Assembly (NCBI GenBank): GCA_009602725.1 | Contig: WELB01000009.1 | Location: forward strand, 204,171-268,170 | DNA length: 64,000 bases | From: Spirogloea muscicola | Taxonomy: Eukaryota > Streptophyta > Zygnematophyceae > Spirogloeales > Spirogloeaceae | Reading direction: 5' to 3' | In this document: positions 10,352 through 22,262 of the stretch, one piece after another | How the letters are laid out: each line of letters begins with the position of its first letter | Numbering within the stretch: position 1 is the stretch's first letter | Position numbers and translations under genes: made by a program | The notes under the pieces: generated by a model | Database searches by the model: none | Seen by the model: the letters and a program-made list of their open reading frames with translations, nothing else | Told to the model about the DNA's origin: nothing

Positions 10352-10813
10352 CAGGTAGTACAAGCCAAATTAAGTGTGAAAGCAAGAACTGCCAGAAAGG
10401 AATGGCTTGCACAAGAACAGAACAAGCAAAATGTGTGCGAGGCAGCATGAGTCTGTGGCCGGAGCAATCTAAGAACTTGGTTCATCTAAATTTGACTCCT
10501 TGTGATGACACCTGCTTCGTAAATAAGGTAGAGACCAAAGATAACTGATCAGCGCCTTTCCTCACGTGAACATTCACAGGCTTATTGATTGGCTGAGTGC
10601 ATGGTCCAGAGCCGCACCCGGGTCAGAACAAGTCGCTCTCCGCAAGGCGATGGAAGGGTGGGACAGATGCTGACCGTGGCTTCTCATGGTTGGCAAAGAT
10701 AACCTCTTTGTCAGCTCAGAATCCGCTTTAAACAAATCGAGCTGCAAGTACAGAAGCATCGACAACAGCTAGCCAAGCGAAGGAAAGATCTCGACGACCT
10801 GAGATATCAAGGT
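10352..10813 (+). other. Possible exons of a coiled-coil protein
   Basis: Two splice-bounded open stretches on the plus strand look coiled-coil. One follows TTGCAG at about 10355 and reads VVQAKLSVKARTARKEWLA then EQNKQN. The other follows CTCAG at about 10718 and reads KQIELQVQKHRQQLAKRRK then DLDDLRYQ before GTGCAG. No start codon, end or family was established. A UVRAG/ATG14-like or other coiled-coil gene is possible but unproven. Confidence 0.25.
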
Positions 10814-11279
10814 GCAGGAAATTGCTACAACAACCTCTAGCTTTGCATCCTGTGGTGACGATGTCTGTCACCACAGGAACCTGGCGACTCATTATGCGCA
10901 ACTTCAGCAAGCCCAAGTTGGCCTCTACCCGAGTAACACCTATCCGGGTTGATTCCCAGCCTGCTGCGCACCGGCGCCAGCATGGCACGAGCACGTTGAG
11001 CTGCAGCTGTGTCCGGCGCGGGCATTGTTCTCATGTCTGTCTTCACACCGAAGGATTGGAATGTCAGCCTTCTATGTCTACGTTCGCAGCCATGTCAGCA
11101 TTCTTGCCATTCACACAGATGAGCCACTGATGGGACATGCCAGACGCCTTTCGAGAAGAGACGGAGCTCAAGAGCTCAATTGGTGGAGTCCAGCAGCTGC
11201 CGCAGTGAACTGCCGTAGTTCCACTCCAGCAACCACGAGTGGGACAAGGAGGAGGATTGAGGAGGCACCACGTTGACAC

Positions 11280-11525
11280 TAGCAAGCTGGGGTTCTTTGG
11301 ACCTTGTCCACTCCCTCTGGGCTGGAGATGTGCAGCCATCACATCCTTCTCCGGCGAGCTTCTTCACCGAGAGCTGCGCAATGCATCCCAACCCCTGATC
11401 CCTGAAGCCTTTTCCAGAGAAGCCATGACTTGCTCGTATTCGTCTTTCACAGTCCTCTCCGGCGCTGTCAGACCTTGTTCAGGCCTTTGGGCTGGGCTTC
11501 CCACAGCCACTGCCTTACGCTGAAG
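11280..11525. repeat. Two GGGCTGG hairpin repeats
   Basis: Units at about 11290-11335 (GGACCTTGTCCACTCCCTCT then GGGCTGG) and 11470-11522 (CAGACCTTGTTCAGGCC, GGGCTGGGC, CCCACAGCC) belong to the dispersed hairpin family. The interval carries no recognised gene. Confidence 0.5.
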
Positions 11526-12028
11526 AGCTATCTTAATTGTTCTCAGCAATCGCTATTTTCCGGGGGAGGAACTTATCCTCTTTCCAGCAGACCGACAAAT
11601 GGCCCGCGCCCAGGCCGGGAGCCCGAGAGGCCCCGACTGCCACGTGGGACACAGGGAACGCCCCCGAGTGCCGACGACACGCGGCGTCCGCCCGACAGCG
11701 CCCACGTGCGGCTGCACGTGCAAGTCGGAAGGCACATGGCGGGCGCAGTGCCGTCGATGCACGTCATCGGGCGGCCGCAAAAGCCGGAGGCCGTGGCACG
11801 GTCCGGCAGCAGTCGGCAGTAGCAGCCAATCACGGGGGGGCGGGTGGTGCACGTGCGCTGGCGGGGCGACTGGCCTGGCCGGGCCCACCAGGCGGGGCCC
11901 CCAGCCCGGCCCCTCTCCCCTCCAGCACATGGATCGCGTTACCAGCTCTCTCTCCTAAAGCGCCCCCGCCTCCCTCCTCCCCCCCCCCGGCGCCTGCAGG
12001 CCATTCTCTCCGCCCCAGGCCCGCGCCC

Positions 12029-12031
12029 TCA

Positions 12032-12063
<32 letters not shown>

Positions 12064-12065
12064 GG
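12029..12065. repeat. (CCG)n array in the 5' region of the USP kinase gene
   Basis: About eleven CCG triplets lie roughly 600 bp upstream of the predicted ATG. Open frames through the surrounding GC-rich block (11540-12280) exist in several registers and translate to Pro/Ala runs, the pattern of GC-rich promoter DNA rather than a gene. Confidence 0.7.
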
Positions 12066-12653
12066 CAGCGCCGTCCCGGGCCATCACGGCGGGTGCGCGA
12101 GCCGCCGCTCCCTGGCCTTTTGCGCCGCCTGCGCCGTGGCTTCCGGCTTCAGGCCGGGCGATCCGGTGCAGTGCACCACTGAGCCGAGCTGTGAGGCAGA
12201 CGCGACTGCGGCGCCTGGCCACCGCCGCCAGAGCCGGCGATGACTCCCCGCCGCATGACCACGAGAGTCTGCTGTCGTGATTCCGCCGCGGCTGTGAAGT
12301 CCAACTGATGCCGCGGCTGCGTCCACCGCGTCTACTCTGCTTCTGTGCACTGCTGCAAGTGTAGTAATGCTGGTGTCGCTTGAGCCGCCAATGTCAACAG
12401 TGCCTGGTTTTGTGGCCAGCGCTGCAGTGCACTCGCGGAACAAGCGAACGAAGGCGCAGGGAGCAAGAGCGCATGCCGAAGCGAGAAGCTCAGGAGACGG
12501 CTCTTCAGGCGTGAGGTGATTACATGCGGAAGTCATTCGAATGCCCCTGCTGCAGCTGCCTGGTGGATGAGACCGTCCGCCTACATAGCACTGATAGCAA
12601 ATGACTGGCTGGCGCGTGCTGAGCAGGCTGCACACGGTGGAGGTGCCACCACA

Positions 12654-15600
12654 ATGCTGTCAAGATTCAGGCCCAAGTCTAGAGGCGGCGGCTTCCGACG
12701 CAGCAAGCGTAGGGTGGCACTGGAGCCAGACCCTCAGCAGCTACTAGAAGCTACAGGCTCAGGCCCCTCCTTGCCATGTAACACGGATCAGCGGCCTGGC
12801 ACGCCCTCCTTCGGTCAGACCGACCTGGAAACGCAGCCAGCTTGGAGGCCTCGGAGGTTCCTCGTCGGCCTGAAGGTGACCAGTCAGTCCTTTCCATACG
12901 TGGATGCGAGTCATGAAGCCACATTAATATGCTGGGCCTGCTGTTGACCCATTCATGCACGGAACCCGACGAATAAGCAGCCTTAAGTGAGTCATCTGCT
13001 CCCTTGCTCCTCTTTACCTGGCAATGAAAGTGTGCTATGTGCCACCACCGCCTGCAGGGCCAGCAAAAGTTTGGCCAGACAGTGGGCTTCACAGAGGAGG
13101 GCAAGGCATTGGTGCAGCGTGTCCTTTCTCAACTAGCAAGGCCCCATGACCTCATACTGGTCGTGCACGTCATCAAAAATGTACCCCTTCCATCTCGTGA
13201 GTCTCAGCTCGAAGGACAGCTCTCCATATTGTTCAGAAAACTTGCTTGGTGTAGCCGACCACCCCAGCAAAGGAGTTGGGTACAAGTCGAAAAATGTACA
13301 AATATGTCTCTACTGAGAGCAGCAGGAAGGTTTCCATGGTCCCCTCTAGCCGATCCACTTTATTCACCGTTCAAAGTAAAAGTGACCAAGTTTGCAAGAT
13401 ACAACCTTGCTTGACCGAGTTTGTTCTCCTGCAAGATACTTACTGAAGTCCATGAGCATTACACTTGCTGCAGTCCGAGACTGCAAAGGTTCCACAAAGC
13501 TTTCCGAAACTGAGTGCCTCGGCAACAGCGCTTCGTATCAAGTCTAATTTCGGCACACTTCAATGCATGCGCTGCAGTTGGCTACAGCCTGCCAGTTGCT
13601 GACGCCTCGGAGCAACTCTTGGCCAGCTACTCAAAGGAGCTCAAGAATGCCTGTGAACGATTGCTAACCCCGGTTGTTAAGGCTGGGTTGCAAAAGCAGG
13701 CATGAGAGCATTGCACCTTTAATCTCCATAGATCCTCTTAATAGTTCCTCTTAGCATCTCCTTAGCAGACATATGTGCAAATCTACCTTCTTGTATGATG
13801 GGCTGCTGTGCTTCTATTGGGAAGCTACATGCACTCGTGCATATCGGCTGTGACTCCCTATCCGAGGGGCAAAGAGATTGATCTCATGGTTATGCAGTTG
13901 ATACTGCTCACACCTGCTCTTTCTTGCAAGTACAAGATTTACCGATTGCAAGCACCTTACTGGGCCTGCTTCTGATAGCAGCTGCTGTTGGAAGTCATCG
14001 TCTTATTATGGTTGTCACTGGTACCTGCTTGCTGATTTGAGCAGCTGTTGGACATGTCCCTGCCTTCTCTCTTGCATGCAGGTGAATATTCGGTGCTTGA
14101 TAGGATATGGTCAGTATATCGATGAAGTTTTGACAGAAAGAGCACAAGTGCTGCAGGCGACTCATCTTCTGGTAGGCCGCTCGAAGCAGAGCCTTACAAG
14201 CAGGTGAGCTTCTCCTCACACATGTCGTCAACGTCAGATGTCTCTAGGTCCTGTCCTTAATTGCATGCCTCCAGAGACTTTTATTCGTTTGATTAGCAGC
14301 ACGCAGTGGCAGCTCATTCTGTTTGTTCATTTGTCTCTGACTCGCACGTAATCTTAGAGAGCCCTCTCCTAGATTTTCAGTGGTGAGCGTCACAAGGAGC
14401 TACATTAAGAATCAGCAAATCGAGCTGGTACCAGGAAGATGTGTAGGAACATGCCAATGTGTTCTTCTCCGCTAGTACAATGAACCAATGTAGCAGTTGG
14501 TCTTGTCCTTGCTCATGTATGACATTCTGGTAGTGTGAAGGGGTGATGTCTGGTTAAGTTGGCATACTGCTGCTGTGCAGGACTTGCTCTCAAGACGTTC
14601 AATGTCTGGTTGCAAATGTACCCCCTCTCTGCACGGTGGTGGTATACTGTCACAATGAGATAATTCATAAAAGCCCCGGTACGTGTTTTCTGTACACCTG
14701 TCTCTGATTCCAGCATTGTGATACACAATACAAGAGTTAGAAATAGGTGATGATGTCCAACGGAGTTCTGTTGGCTGTGGGTCCTCTGTCGTGAGTCAAC
14801 GACATCATTGAGGGTTGGACTGAAGCTGATGATCTAGGTGTCTGTAGTCGCTTCTACCCAACATGTCACTTTGGAGGTGCGGCAAGTGTTAAAGCGGCAA
14901 TGACACATGTAGCATTGGAGTGATATCATCTTGGTATGAGGCAGGCACGCTCACAAAGTGGACATCGAAGAGTGTCGTAGGGAAAGACGATGACATGGAG
15001 CTCATGGAGATGAACATAAGCCCTGGCAGAGGTCCAATAGATACTCTTCTTCCTCAAACAACGCGAGTGCATGAGGAGAAGCTCACAATTGAGGAAGAGC
15101 CCTTGAAGACATCGCCATTGCTCCTTTTGACGGCTTCGCAAGAGACCAAAGTGCACCACATTCATCTGCCCATGGTAGCATCAGGTCGTTAATGGACTAT
15201 GATCAGCTGCCTTCTCATCCCTTTTCTTTGCCATTGCCAATGCTGCCAAATGAATGCCCCTCATTGACACCTCCATCCAATAGTGCTCCGTCTGGTGACC
15301 ATGCTAATCACCACCATCACTGATGCTCATCACTTCTGGAAGTGAGCCGGAAAGAAGGCTTTGCACTTTCAGCAGTCAACGTTACCGCCAAGTTTACCCT
15401 CTGACTTTGCTGTTTTCCTCTATTAAATTCCAGGTGAGTGTCTTGGAGACACTGGCCTGTACGAATATTCCAGCAACAGCTCCAGCAGTGGTAGTGTAAG
15501 GCAGGAGTCGCCCCGCACTGTTCTTGAAGTGAGTTCCTCAGGTAATGCAAACGGCACATGAAAAACATCCACTGCTCTCTGTAATCAATACTTCACAGGA

Positions 15601-18600
15601 GGTCCTTCAGTACCAGTGGCTACACTCATCAAGCGCAACTACGAAGAACCACTCCATTCAGTTTAACAAAGCAGCTTGAAAGTTCCAGGCAATACTGATG
15701 ACAAGTATTCCTGCATGTTTCTAGGTTCTGAGGATGGATGTAGCCCTGGCATGAGACACTCGGGAACAACGTCAATGTACTCACAACCTGGAACCGAAGG
15801 TACAGAAACTACTCATAGATAGCCACACGCCATTATCCTGATTGCAAAGATTAGCAAAGCTCTTGATGGCCAACTGTTCTTATACTGAGTCAAAGGAGCT
15901 GACTGCTTTGTAATTAAAGAAGGTTTCGATTGTCAAGTAGAAGAGAGCACTGAAACAGCTTCAGAGTGCTCCAGTAATTTGCAAGGATAGTCACATTCTG
16001 CATGCTGATGTTCTTAGAGCTCTGTAAGCCGGCAGTAGCCTTGTGCATTGCAATCTCCCCAGGTTCTCATGCATTTGCTGTAAGCACTTGAACATGCTAT
16101 GTGAGAGTGCACACGGTCATAGGACACACTGTACTTGCATACACGCCCAGTGCATCTAAGCTACTTGATGTCTGACCCTGTCATAGGCCCTGTTGACAGT
16201 GGTCGAATATGGGCTGACTTCCATGAGGTGACACAAACATTCCTTACAAGCGGCATGTTCATTATGATATTCTAGTTTCCTGGTCCTTTCATATGCGGTG
16301 TCAGAGAGGCCTGCAAGTGGAGGTGCTACTCAGACGGTGTGCTAGTACGTCCTGCTGCTCTTCAGATCGCCATATGCTGACTGAGTAAACAGAAAATATT
16401 GATTTGGCCACCACCCAACTTATGCTCGAGCAGTGATCTGTCCTGCAAGCGTCTGACTACTGTGATAAGCAGTGTTTGTTGTGTGACAAGGCGAAGTGAG
16501 ATGCTCATCTTTTGTAGCTTACTGGTCGTGCACAGCAGAGTGTTGCGGAGGATACGCCTACCTGTGAGCTGGAGGCCTGCATGATTGCACTTGCCACCAA
16601 GGCGTACAGTCTTTGGCAGTTAGTAGTTGCAACCAACGACTTTGCAGCAGCCAATCTACTTGGGATGGGAGGATGTGGACTCGTCTTCAAGGGCTTCATT
16701 CCTGGAGAAGGGCCCATTGCAGGTGCATTCAAGAAGGAGAAACCCTTCTCTGGTATGATGTTTCCGTTCCGTTTGAAGCCACATTTTGCTTCCAACCGAT
16801 GTCCTTCATGATGACTTGTGTTGTAATTTCCAGTCAAGAAGATGGGCAGAGCAGATGGTGGAGGCATCAGGCAGTTGATGACCGAAGTCAAGGTCTTGAG
16901 CAGAGTGCGCCACAAGAATGTGGTACACCTGCGTGGCCATTGCCTCGAGGAAGGCCAGTGTCTGCTCGTATTCGACCTGTACTCTCAAGGTTCCCTTCAT
17001 GACAAGCTCCACGGTATGTCTTGCAATTGGAAGGAACGCCTCTCATGGTCAGTGTGAATCCATCTTGCCTGCGTTGGCCATGCGAGCTGCAAGTCCTCCT
17101 TTTCAGACTCTTACAGTAGGCATTGTGCCCTGCTTCTAGATACAGGGAGCAATGTTGCTTTGTCATACATCAGCAGAAACTTTCCGTTTGCTTATCTGCT
17201 CTATGTCTTTCTACTGCAGATTCATGTGAGGACTTACCATGGAGAGCTCGCCACAGAGTAGCACTTGGCACATCAAAATGCCTTCACTATCTGCACGAGC
17301 AATGTGATGAGACCATCATTCACTGCGACATCAAGTCAGCCAATGTCCTACTTACAGACGACTTTGATGCACAGGTGAGGCCACTCTACTTAGCAATCAC
17401 CTCTGCCGACAGCGCCTGTATTTGAAATTACATGCTATGCACAAGTGGCATAGCAAGAGATGAACATGATATCACATTCTGTCGTCGTATTGTCCTTGTG
17501 CTCTATAATTGCTGCTTACAGATAAGATGTGATCATGCAAGTAGAGGCTGATGGTTTGTGTCGAGCGAAGGTGGCTGATTTTGGGATGGCCAAGTTGTAC
17601 AGTGATAAGGAAACACGTCCTTCTTGCTCAACGTATTTGTCTGGCACTGTGGGGTATGTCTCATACACGGTGCCCCTCAGATTGTGTCAATTCTGAGGCA
17701 TATACATCCTGCTATATTGGACTAAGATAGTGCTTGGACAGCACCATGCTATATGCTCTTCCTGAAGGCCTACTTAGCGTTGCGTTCCTGAGCATTCTGT
17801 CACATACGCTCCCGCCATCTTAGTAGCAATGATCATCGTAACCTGACAAAGCCACTACTTCCTAGATGAGACTTGTCTACTTCCGCTCTTGCTGCTAATA
17901 TTGCCTCCTATCAACGACTGGCGTCTCTGCCCTGTGTATGCATATGATGCAAAGCTGGACCCTTACCCTTGCCCTTGAAATGTTGTCACATAGGTAAGGT
18001 GCTGAAATGACTGTGCAATTCTCTGTTGCAGGTACATCGCTCCTGAATGTTATACAGCTGGGGAATTCAATGTCAAGACCGATGTCTACTCATTTGGTGT
18101 ACTATTGCTGGAGCTGATAAGTGGGAAACGCGCAGTTGCCTCCTACAACGCCTCAAAGATCCCCCGCAATCTTCTGGCCTGGGTGAGTGCTTGCCAATTG
18201 ACATGAGAGTTAAGAGGATGCTTCGGTGCCCCTTTCGAATCCGTAATCACAGTCCTTGGGCTCCTGGTAGTGTATTCTAAGTTGGGGCTCGAAGCACGTG
18301 CTTGCAAGTCGTGACGCCGCGTTGCTCCGGTTGGCCTTTCGGCCTGGCAGGCTCGACCAGTACTCACATTTGGCCACGATGAGTTATTGGTCGATCCAAA
18401 GCTGGGTGGCGACTTCGACCAGCAACAGCTGACCAGGATGGTGCACGCGGCCTCATTGTGTATCAGCGAAGACCCCGTCAAGAGGCCATCTATTAGTCAG
18501 GTACTGGGAGCTTTCTGCCGCAGCTTCATGAGTCTGTGCGTTTCAGCATAGGCTTAGCAGCTCCTCACCCAATAATGGAAGCCTTGCGGGCTTTATCGAG

Positions 18601-18966
18601 GGTGACTGTCTTTGCCATCGTCTACCCTTTTTGCAGGTGGTGCACATGTTGGAAGACCCATCCGTGTATGGGCACTTGCCAGACACTGACGGCGCCGGTA
18701 GCTACAAGAAAGGTCTGCACCACCGTGTGAAGCAAGCTCCCAAGCTGGTGGAGAGCTGGAGCAGTGGCCCCACTATGATGCGCCACTTGCGACTCCTCTC
18801 TGAGGACTGCCCCGAGCAGGATGTAGCATCGTGGGGCCAGAATGTTGTTGGCATCGACACGGCTCACCAGGACGCTTGCTTGATGGGAGACACAAGTAAG
18901 CAATCAAGTCGGCGATGTTGGACACTGAGGATGCGCGGCCGTGACGATTGTGCAACTGGACGCTGA
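12654..18966 (+). CDS. USP-domain receptor-like cytoplasmic kinase (partly resolved, multi-exon)
   Basis: Exon 1 (12654-12875) ends RFLVGLK and exon 2 (13058 to about 13196) continues [20 protein letters not shown], the start of a universal stress protein-like domain. A third piece lies near 13610-13700. Linker exons include 15434-15528 ([13 protein letters not shown]) and about 15725-15800. Kinase exons are about 16540-16752, 16834-17013, 17220-17374, 17571-17653, 18032-18182, 18351-18500 and 18637-18966; their phases agree. Visible motifs are the glycine loop [11 protein letters not shown], Lys at the first kinase junction (VKK), catalytic loop [34 protein letters not shown] and [15 protein letters not shown]. 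The residue before the catalytic Asp is Cys, so this is a non-RD kinase. Plants have USP-kinase fusions of this plan (for example At3g13690), usually cytoplasmic and stress-linked; substrate unknown. Exons at 13.7-15.4 kb are incompletely resolved, and a possible donor at 18893 leaves the C-terminus open. Confidence 0.8.
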
Positions 18967-20707
18967 GTGCACATCTTCTTCTTGTTGTGTACTCTTCATG
19001 TGCACACAGAAGACTTGGCCGACTCCAATTCCTTCCACTCTTACAAGTTCGTATGTCAGCATAGGCATTGTCGGCAAGTACACTGACAAATGACAAGTAC
19101 ATGGTCAGCAGATGCGCAACTTGGCTGTCTCCCTAGATAACAATTTAAGACTGATTCCTGACTCTCTCTTGCCTTCATCCATGAACACGTGGAGCACTTA
19201 TTACCAACCTGCAATGTCCTCCCAATATCATACATACTATACATACCAGATGTAACACAGGTTACTATTCAGATAGACAGATTGAGCAAATGCATCTCAT
19301 TGTGACCCCAACAATTGGTGCTCTTGCCTCCACGTGAAAGACCTTGTCCTCTATGCTGGGGTATGACACATGGCTGCATAAGTTGTGATGTCAAGTGCAG
19401 ATTGGTAGAGGAAATAAACAGAAAATCCAATGCTTACGACAGCCACTGATAATTTGCTGATGGAGTATGTTGTCAGTAGCTCTTACATTTCGATCACTCA
19501 CCTCTGCTTGTGATTGTGCAAACGACTACCTTCCTCTGAGAATGATGTCATCGATATGAGCCAAGCCATGGCCATCGTGTAGCCACAATGCACACTTGGG
19601 GGTAGAGAGAAGGCGCGCGGTGCGCATGAAACTGAAAGGGAGGCCAATTCTAGCCTCACAAATGTCCCGCTAACTGGGTAATGAGCTGGCTAAGGGGGAC
19701 GCTAGTATCCCCGAGTAAGCACATGCATATCTGACAAGCTATACTGAGGCGCCAAACTACCACCAAGGAAGCCACTAGCCTGGGCTAATGCACGACCAGC
19801 ACACTGGTGAATCGCGAGTGCCTGGGAGCGCTGCAGACTTAATGATAGCCGCATCCTATAGCATGCTACGATGGCTTGCGGGACGCTAGAATGCCCTAAG
19901 CTACACTTGGGGTTAGAGGTTGCCAGCTGTCAGACCTTCCTCTGTTGGAACAAGTGTACATTGGCGTCCTTGCATTGGACTGGAGCCACAGGCAAGCAAA
20001 GCGCTGTATGCACTTTGACCGACTGTCAATGTTTGTGAACATTACACCGAGAACATTTACAATGTAGGCCTGGACACAAGAAAACAACAGGTGCTACATA
20101 TGATACAATTATCGCGATCATGCATCTACAGTCTCCGCACTCTGTGCAGCTGCCTGAGTCCTTGGGCGTCCTTCCACACAAAATGACTTCCAAGGCGATG
20201 CTGCACGGAGCTGCGCTGTAGATGCTCAGCTCACGCAGCTGCCCATTGTCCCATCAAAAAGCACAAACCACCGAAGAGCTTCTGCTTGGAGGGTAAGATG
20301 ACCATCTCCTGTAGCCTCCTCCTGAGGTCATTGTGCAGGGCCATCTTGACGGTGACAACAATAGGCGAATCTTCTTGTACAACAGTCCCTACAGCAGCAT
20401 ATGCAGGAGCACCCCTTGGTGTGTTAGCCCAAGCCCAGCAAGCTCCTCACTACATCGAGCCCCAAAGAAGGGGGGTCCCTGCGGCACTGTACACAGTTGC
20501 CTACCACGGAATGTACCAAAGCTCAATCAACCAATGGGCCATTTGGAAAATCTCATCTGAGTCATTGAGCTGTCAAAAGCAGATGCAGGCAAGTCACGGC
20601 AAGTCACTGCGAGCTAGGCGCTTACCCTCCACCTTGCTTGCTGAAACGGCATCCACGGCGGCAGGGATGCATCACTGTAGGCGTCAAGTGATCCAACTGT
20701 CTTCAGA
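18967..20707. other. Intergenic DNA with a possible small insertion at 19597-19905
   Basis: No gene is recognised. ACACTTGGGGGTAGAG at about 19591 recurs as ACACTTGGGGTTAGAG at about 19903, flanking roughly 310 bp. The interval includes a reverse copy of the GCGCGCCTTCTCTC repeat at about 19605-19655. This could be an inserted short element with a long direct duplication. 20100-20700 has scattered short frames only and contains the 3' UTR of YJU2. Confidence 0.35.
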
Positions 20708-22224
20708 CTAGTCGCTATTGTCGCTGCTGTCATAGGACGACACCAAGGAGGCGAGGCCGCCAGGGCCTTGGGCAGCGGCGGCAGTAGCCCCGTTGACTGG
20801 TCCAGGGACCGCACCTGCAGCCAGCGGTGCCTTCACCACCAGGGACGAGGGCGGGCCACCGCCACTCGCCTTGACCTTCACAGCGAACGTCACCGGCAAC
20901 GCCCGCACCGCAAAGCCCGCATCCCGCTTCTTCGCCGGGTGCTGGCCTGGCTCGCTCGCCCTTGCACGCTTCACCGAGTCCGCTGGTTCAGCAGCAGCAA
21001 CACTCTCCTTGGCGCTCTGCTGCGGCTCTTGAAGCGCCTCGGGGTTGCCGTTCGCCACAGCAGCGCGAAGCTCACCATCCTGTCCTGCCTCGCTCCTCTC
21101 CGCCACGTCGGCCTCAGGAACTGCGCTCTCCTCCTCGTCCTCCTCATCATAGTCAATCGCGACGCCGTCGTCGACGGCGCCCCTGTCGGCAGCAGCCGCC
21201 GCGCCACCGGCCTTGGTGTACCGACGCACGAGGCCGCCGGCGAGCGGGCTCTGGAACACCACCGAGCGCAGCAGCGCCTCGTCCTCGGCGTCCAGCTCCG
21301 CGTCGGAGCGCGGCGCCGCTGGCGCGGCCGTGCGCTGCAGTGCGGCGAGCATGGCGTCGGTGCCCACGCCCGCCTGGCGCGCCCGCATCGTGCGCATCTC
21401 GTCCAGCGCCGCCATGATGTCCATCTCGCGCTTGGACTCGGCCGTCCGGTTCTCCAGGCTCTTCATGGCGTTGCCCATCTCCTCGGCCTCGCGCTCCCGC
21501 CGCGCCACGTCCTCAGCCTCGTCCTTGGCGCGCCACGGCTCGAAGTTGCGCGTCGCCCCGGCCTCCTGCGCATTCAGTGTAATTGCGTGAATTCATTCTA
21601 ATTGCTCTAGCAACTGTCAGTACAAGAAAACTCTATCAAGCTATTAATATAGCTGAATTCTAATGAATTGTAATACCGACCTGGAAAATGTTAGTCAGAC
21701 AATCCACGTCCTTGTGAGCAGCTGCTTGATGAGTCCTGGCCCTGTGGGTCTCGATAGAAGTGGGAGATCAAGAGCCGGAGACGGCAGCTGAGAGAGCGCA
21801 CCATGGTGTAGTCGCTGTTCTGGGGGTCCGTCTTCATGACGAGCTCGGCGGAGCAGCGCGTGCACTTGAAGTAGAACCGGAAGATCTGGATGCCCAGGTA
21901 CGCCTCGCCCACCGCGTCCTCTTTCTTGCTATTGAATTTTTTTCCCTTGTAGATGTAGTTGCCGCATGTGCTGCACCGGATGCTCATTGGCAGCATCATG
22001 CGCACCTGGGCGTTTGAGATTTAGGGTTTAGGAATTTGGGTACTCAGAGTAAGGGTTAGGGTTTATGGGCCGCGCTCAAGGCGAAAGCCCATCTCGACGG
22101 CGACGGCGGCGGCAGTGGCGGCGCTCACCTTCATCTGTGCATTCTTGGGCTGCTTGCGGCGTGGGATCGTGGCGGGGTCGAAGTCCGGCGGGTAGTACTT
22201 GTTCAGCACCTTGCGCTCCCCCAT
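20708..22224 (-). CDS. YJU2: Splicing factor YJU2/CWC16 (CCDC94 family), three exons
   Basis: Exons on the minus strand are 22129-22224, 21802-22005 and 20708-21565; all junctions are phase 0 and give 385 residues. The protein opens [17 protein letters not shown], the near-invariant start of YJU2 proteins, then has [19 protein letters not shown] and [10 protein letters not shown], giving two CxxC pairs that would bind zinc, and continues [12 protein letters not shown]. The C-terminal half is charged, Ala- and Glu-rich, likely coiled-coil and then disordered, ending in a Ser/Asp tail. YJU2 joins the spliceosome with the NineTeen complex and promotes the first catalytic step in the nucleus. The frame extends upstream to 22275 through an Ala run encoded by a CGG array, but the conserved start argues for 22224. 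Intron 1 contains telomere-like repeats. Family assignment is firm. Confidence 0.95.
22018..22066. repeat. Telomere-like heptamers in YJU2 intron 1
   Basis: On the plus strand ATTTAGGGTTTAGG and then AGGGTTAGGGTTTATGG occur within the first intron. They read as AAACCCTAA-type telo-boxes on the gene strand. In land plants telo-boxes near transcription starts accompany translation and cell-growth genes; a regulatory role here is inferred. Confidence 0.55.
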
Positions 22225-22225
22225 G

Positions 22226-22262
22226 GCGGCGGCGGCGGCGGCGGCGGCGGCGGAGGCGGCGA
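22226..22262. repeat. (GGC)n array at the YJU2 5' end
   Basis: About ten GGC triplets abut the YJU2 ATG. Read from the gene strand they would encode an Ala run if translation began at the upstream in-frame codon at 22275, which is not part of the conserved protein. Confidence 0.7.

Noticed and set aside
11537-12280. Long plus- and minus-strand frames around the CCG array
   Set aside because: They overlap in four or more registers and are Pro/Ala/Arg-rich; this is GC-rich promoter DNA ahead of the USP kinase.
20768-21601. Plus-strand frame of 277 codons
   Set aside because: Antisense shadow of YJU2 exon 3.
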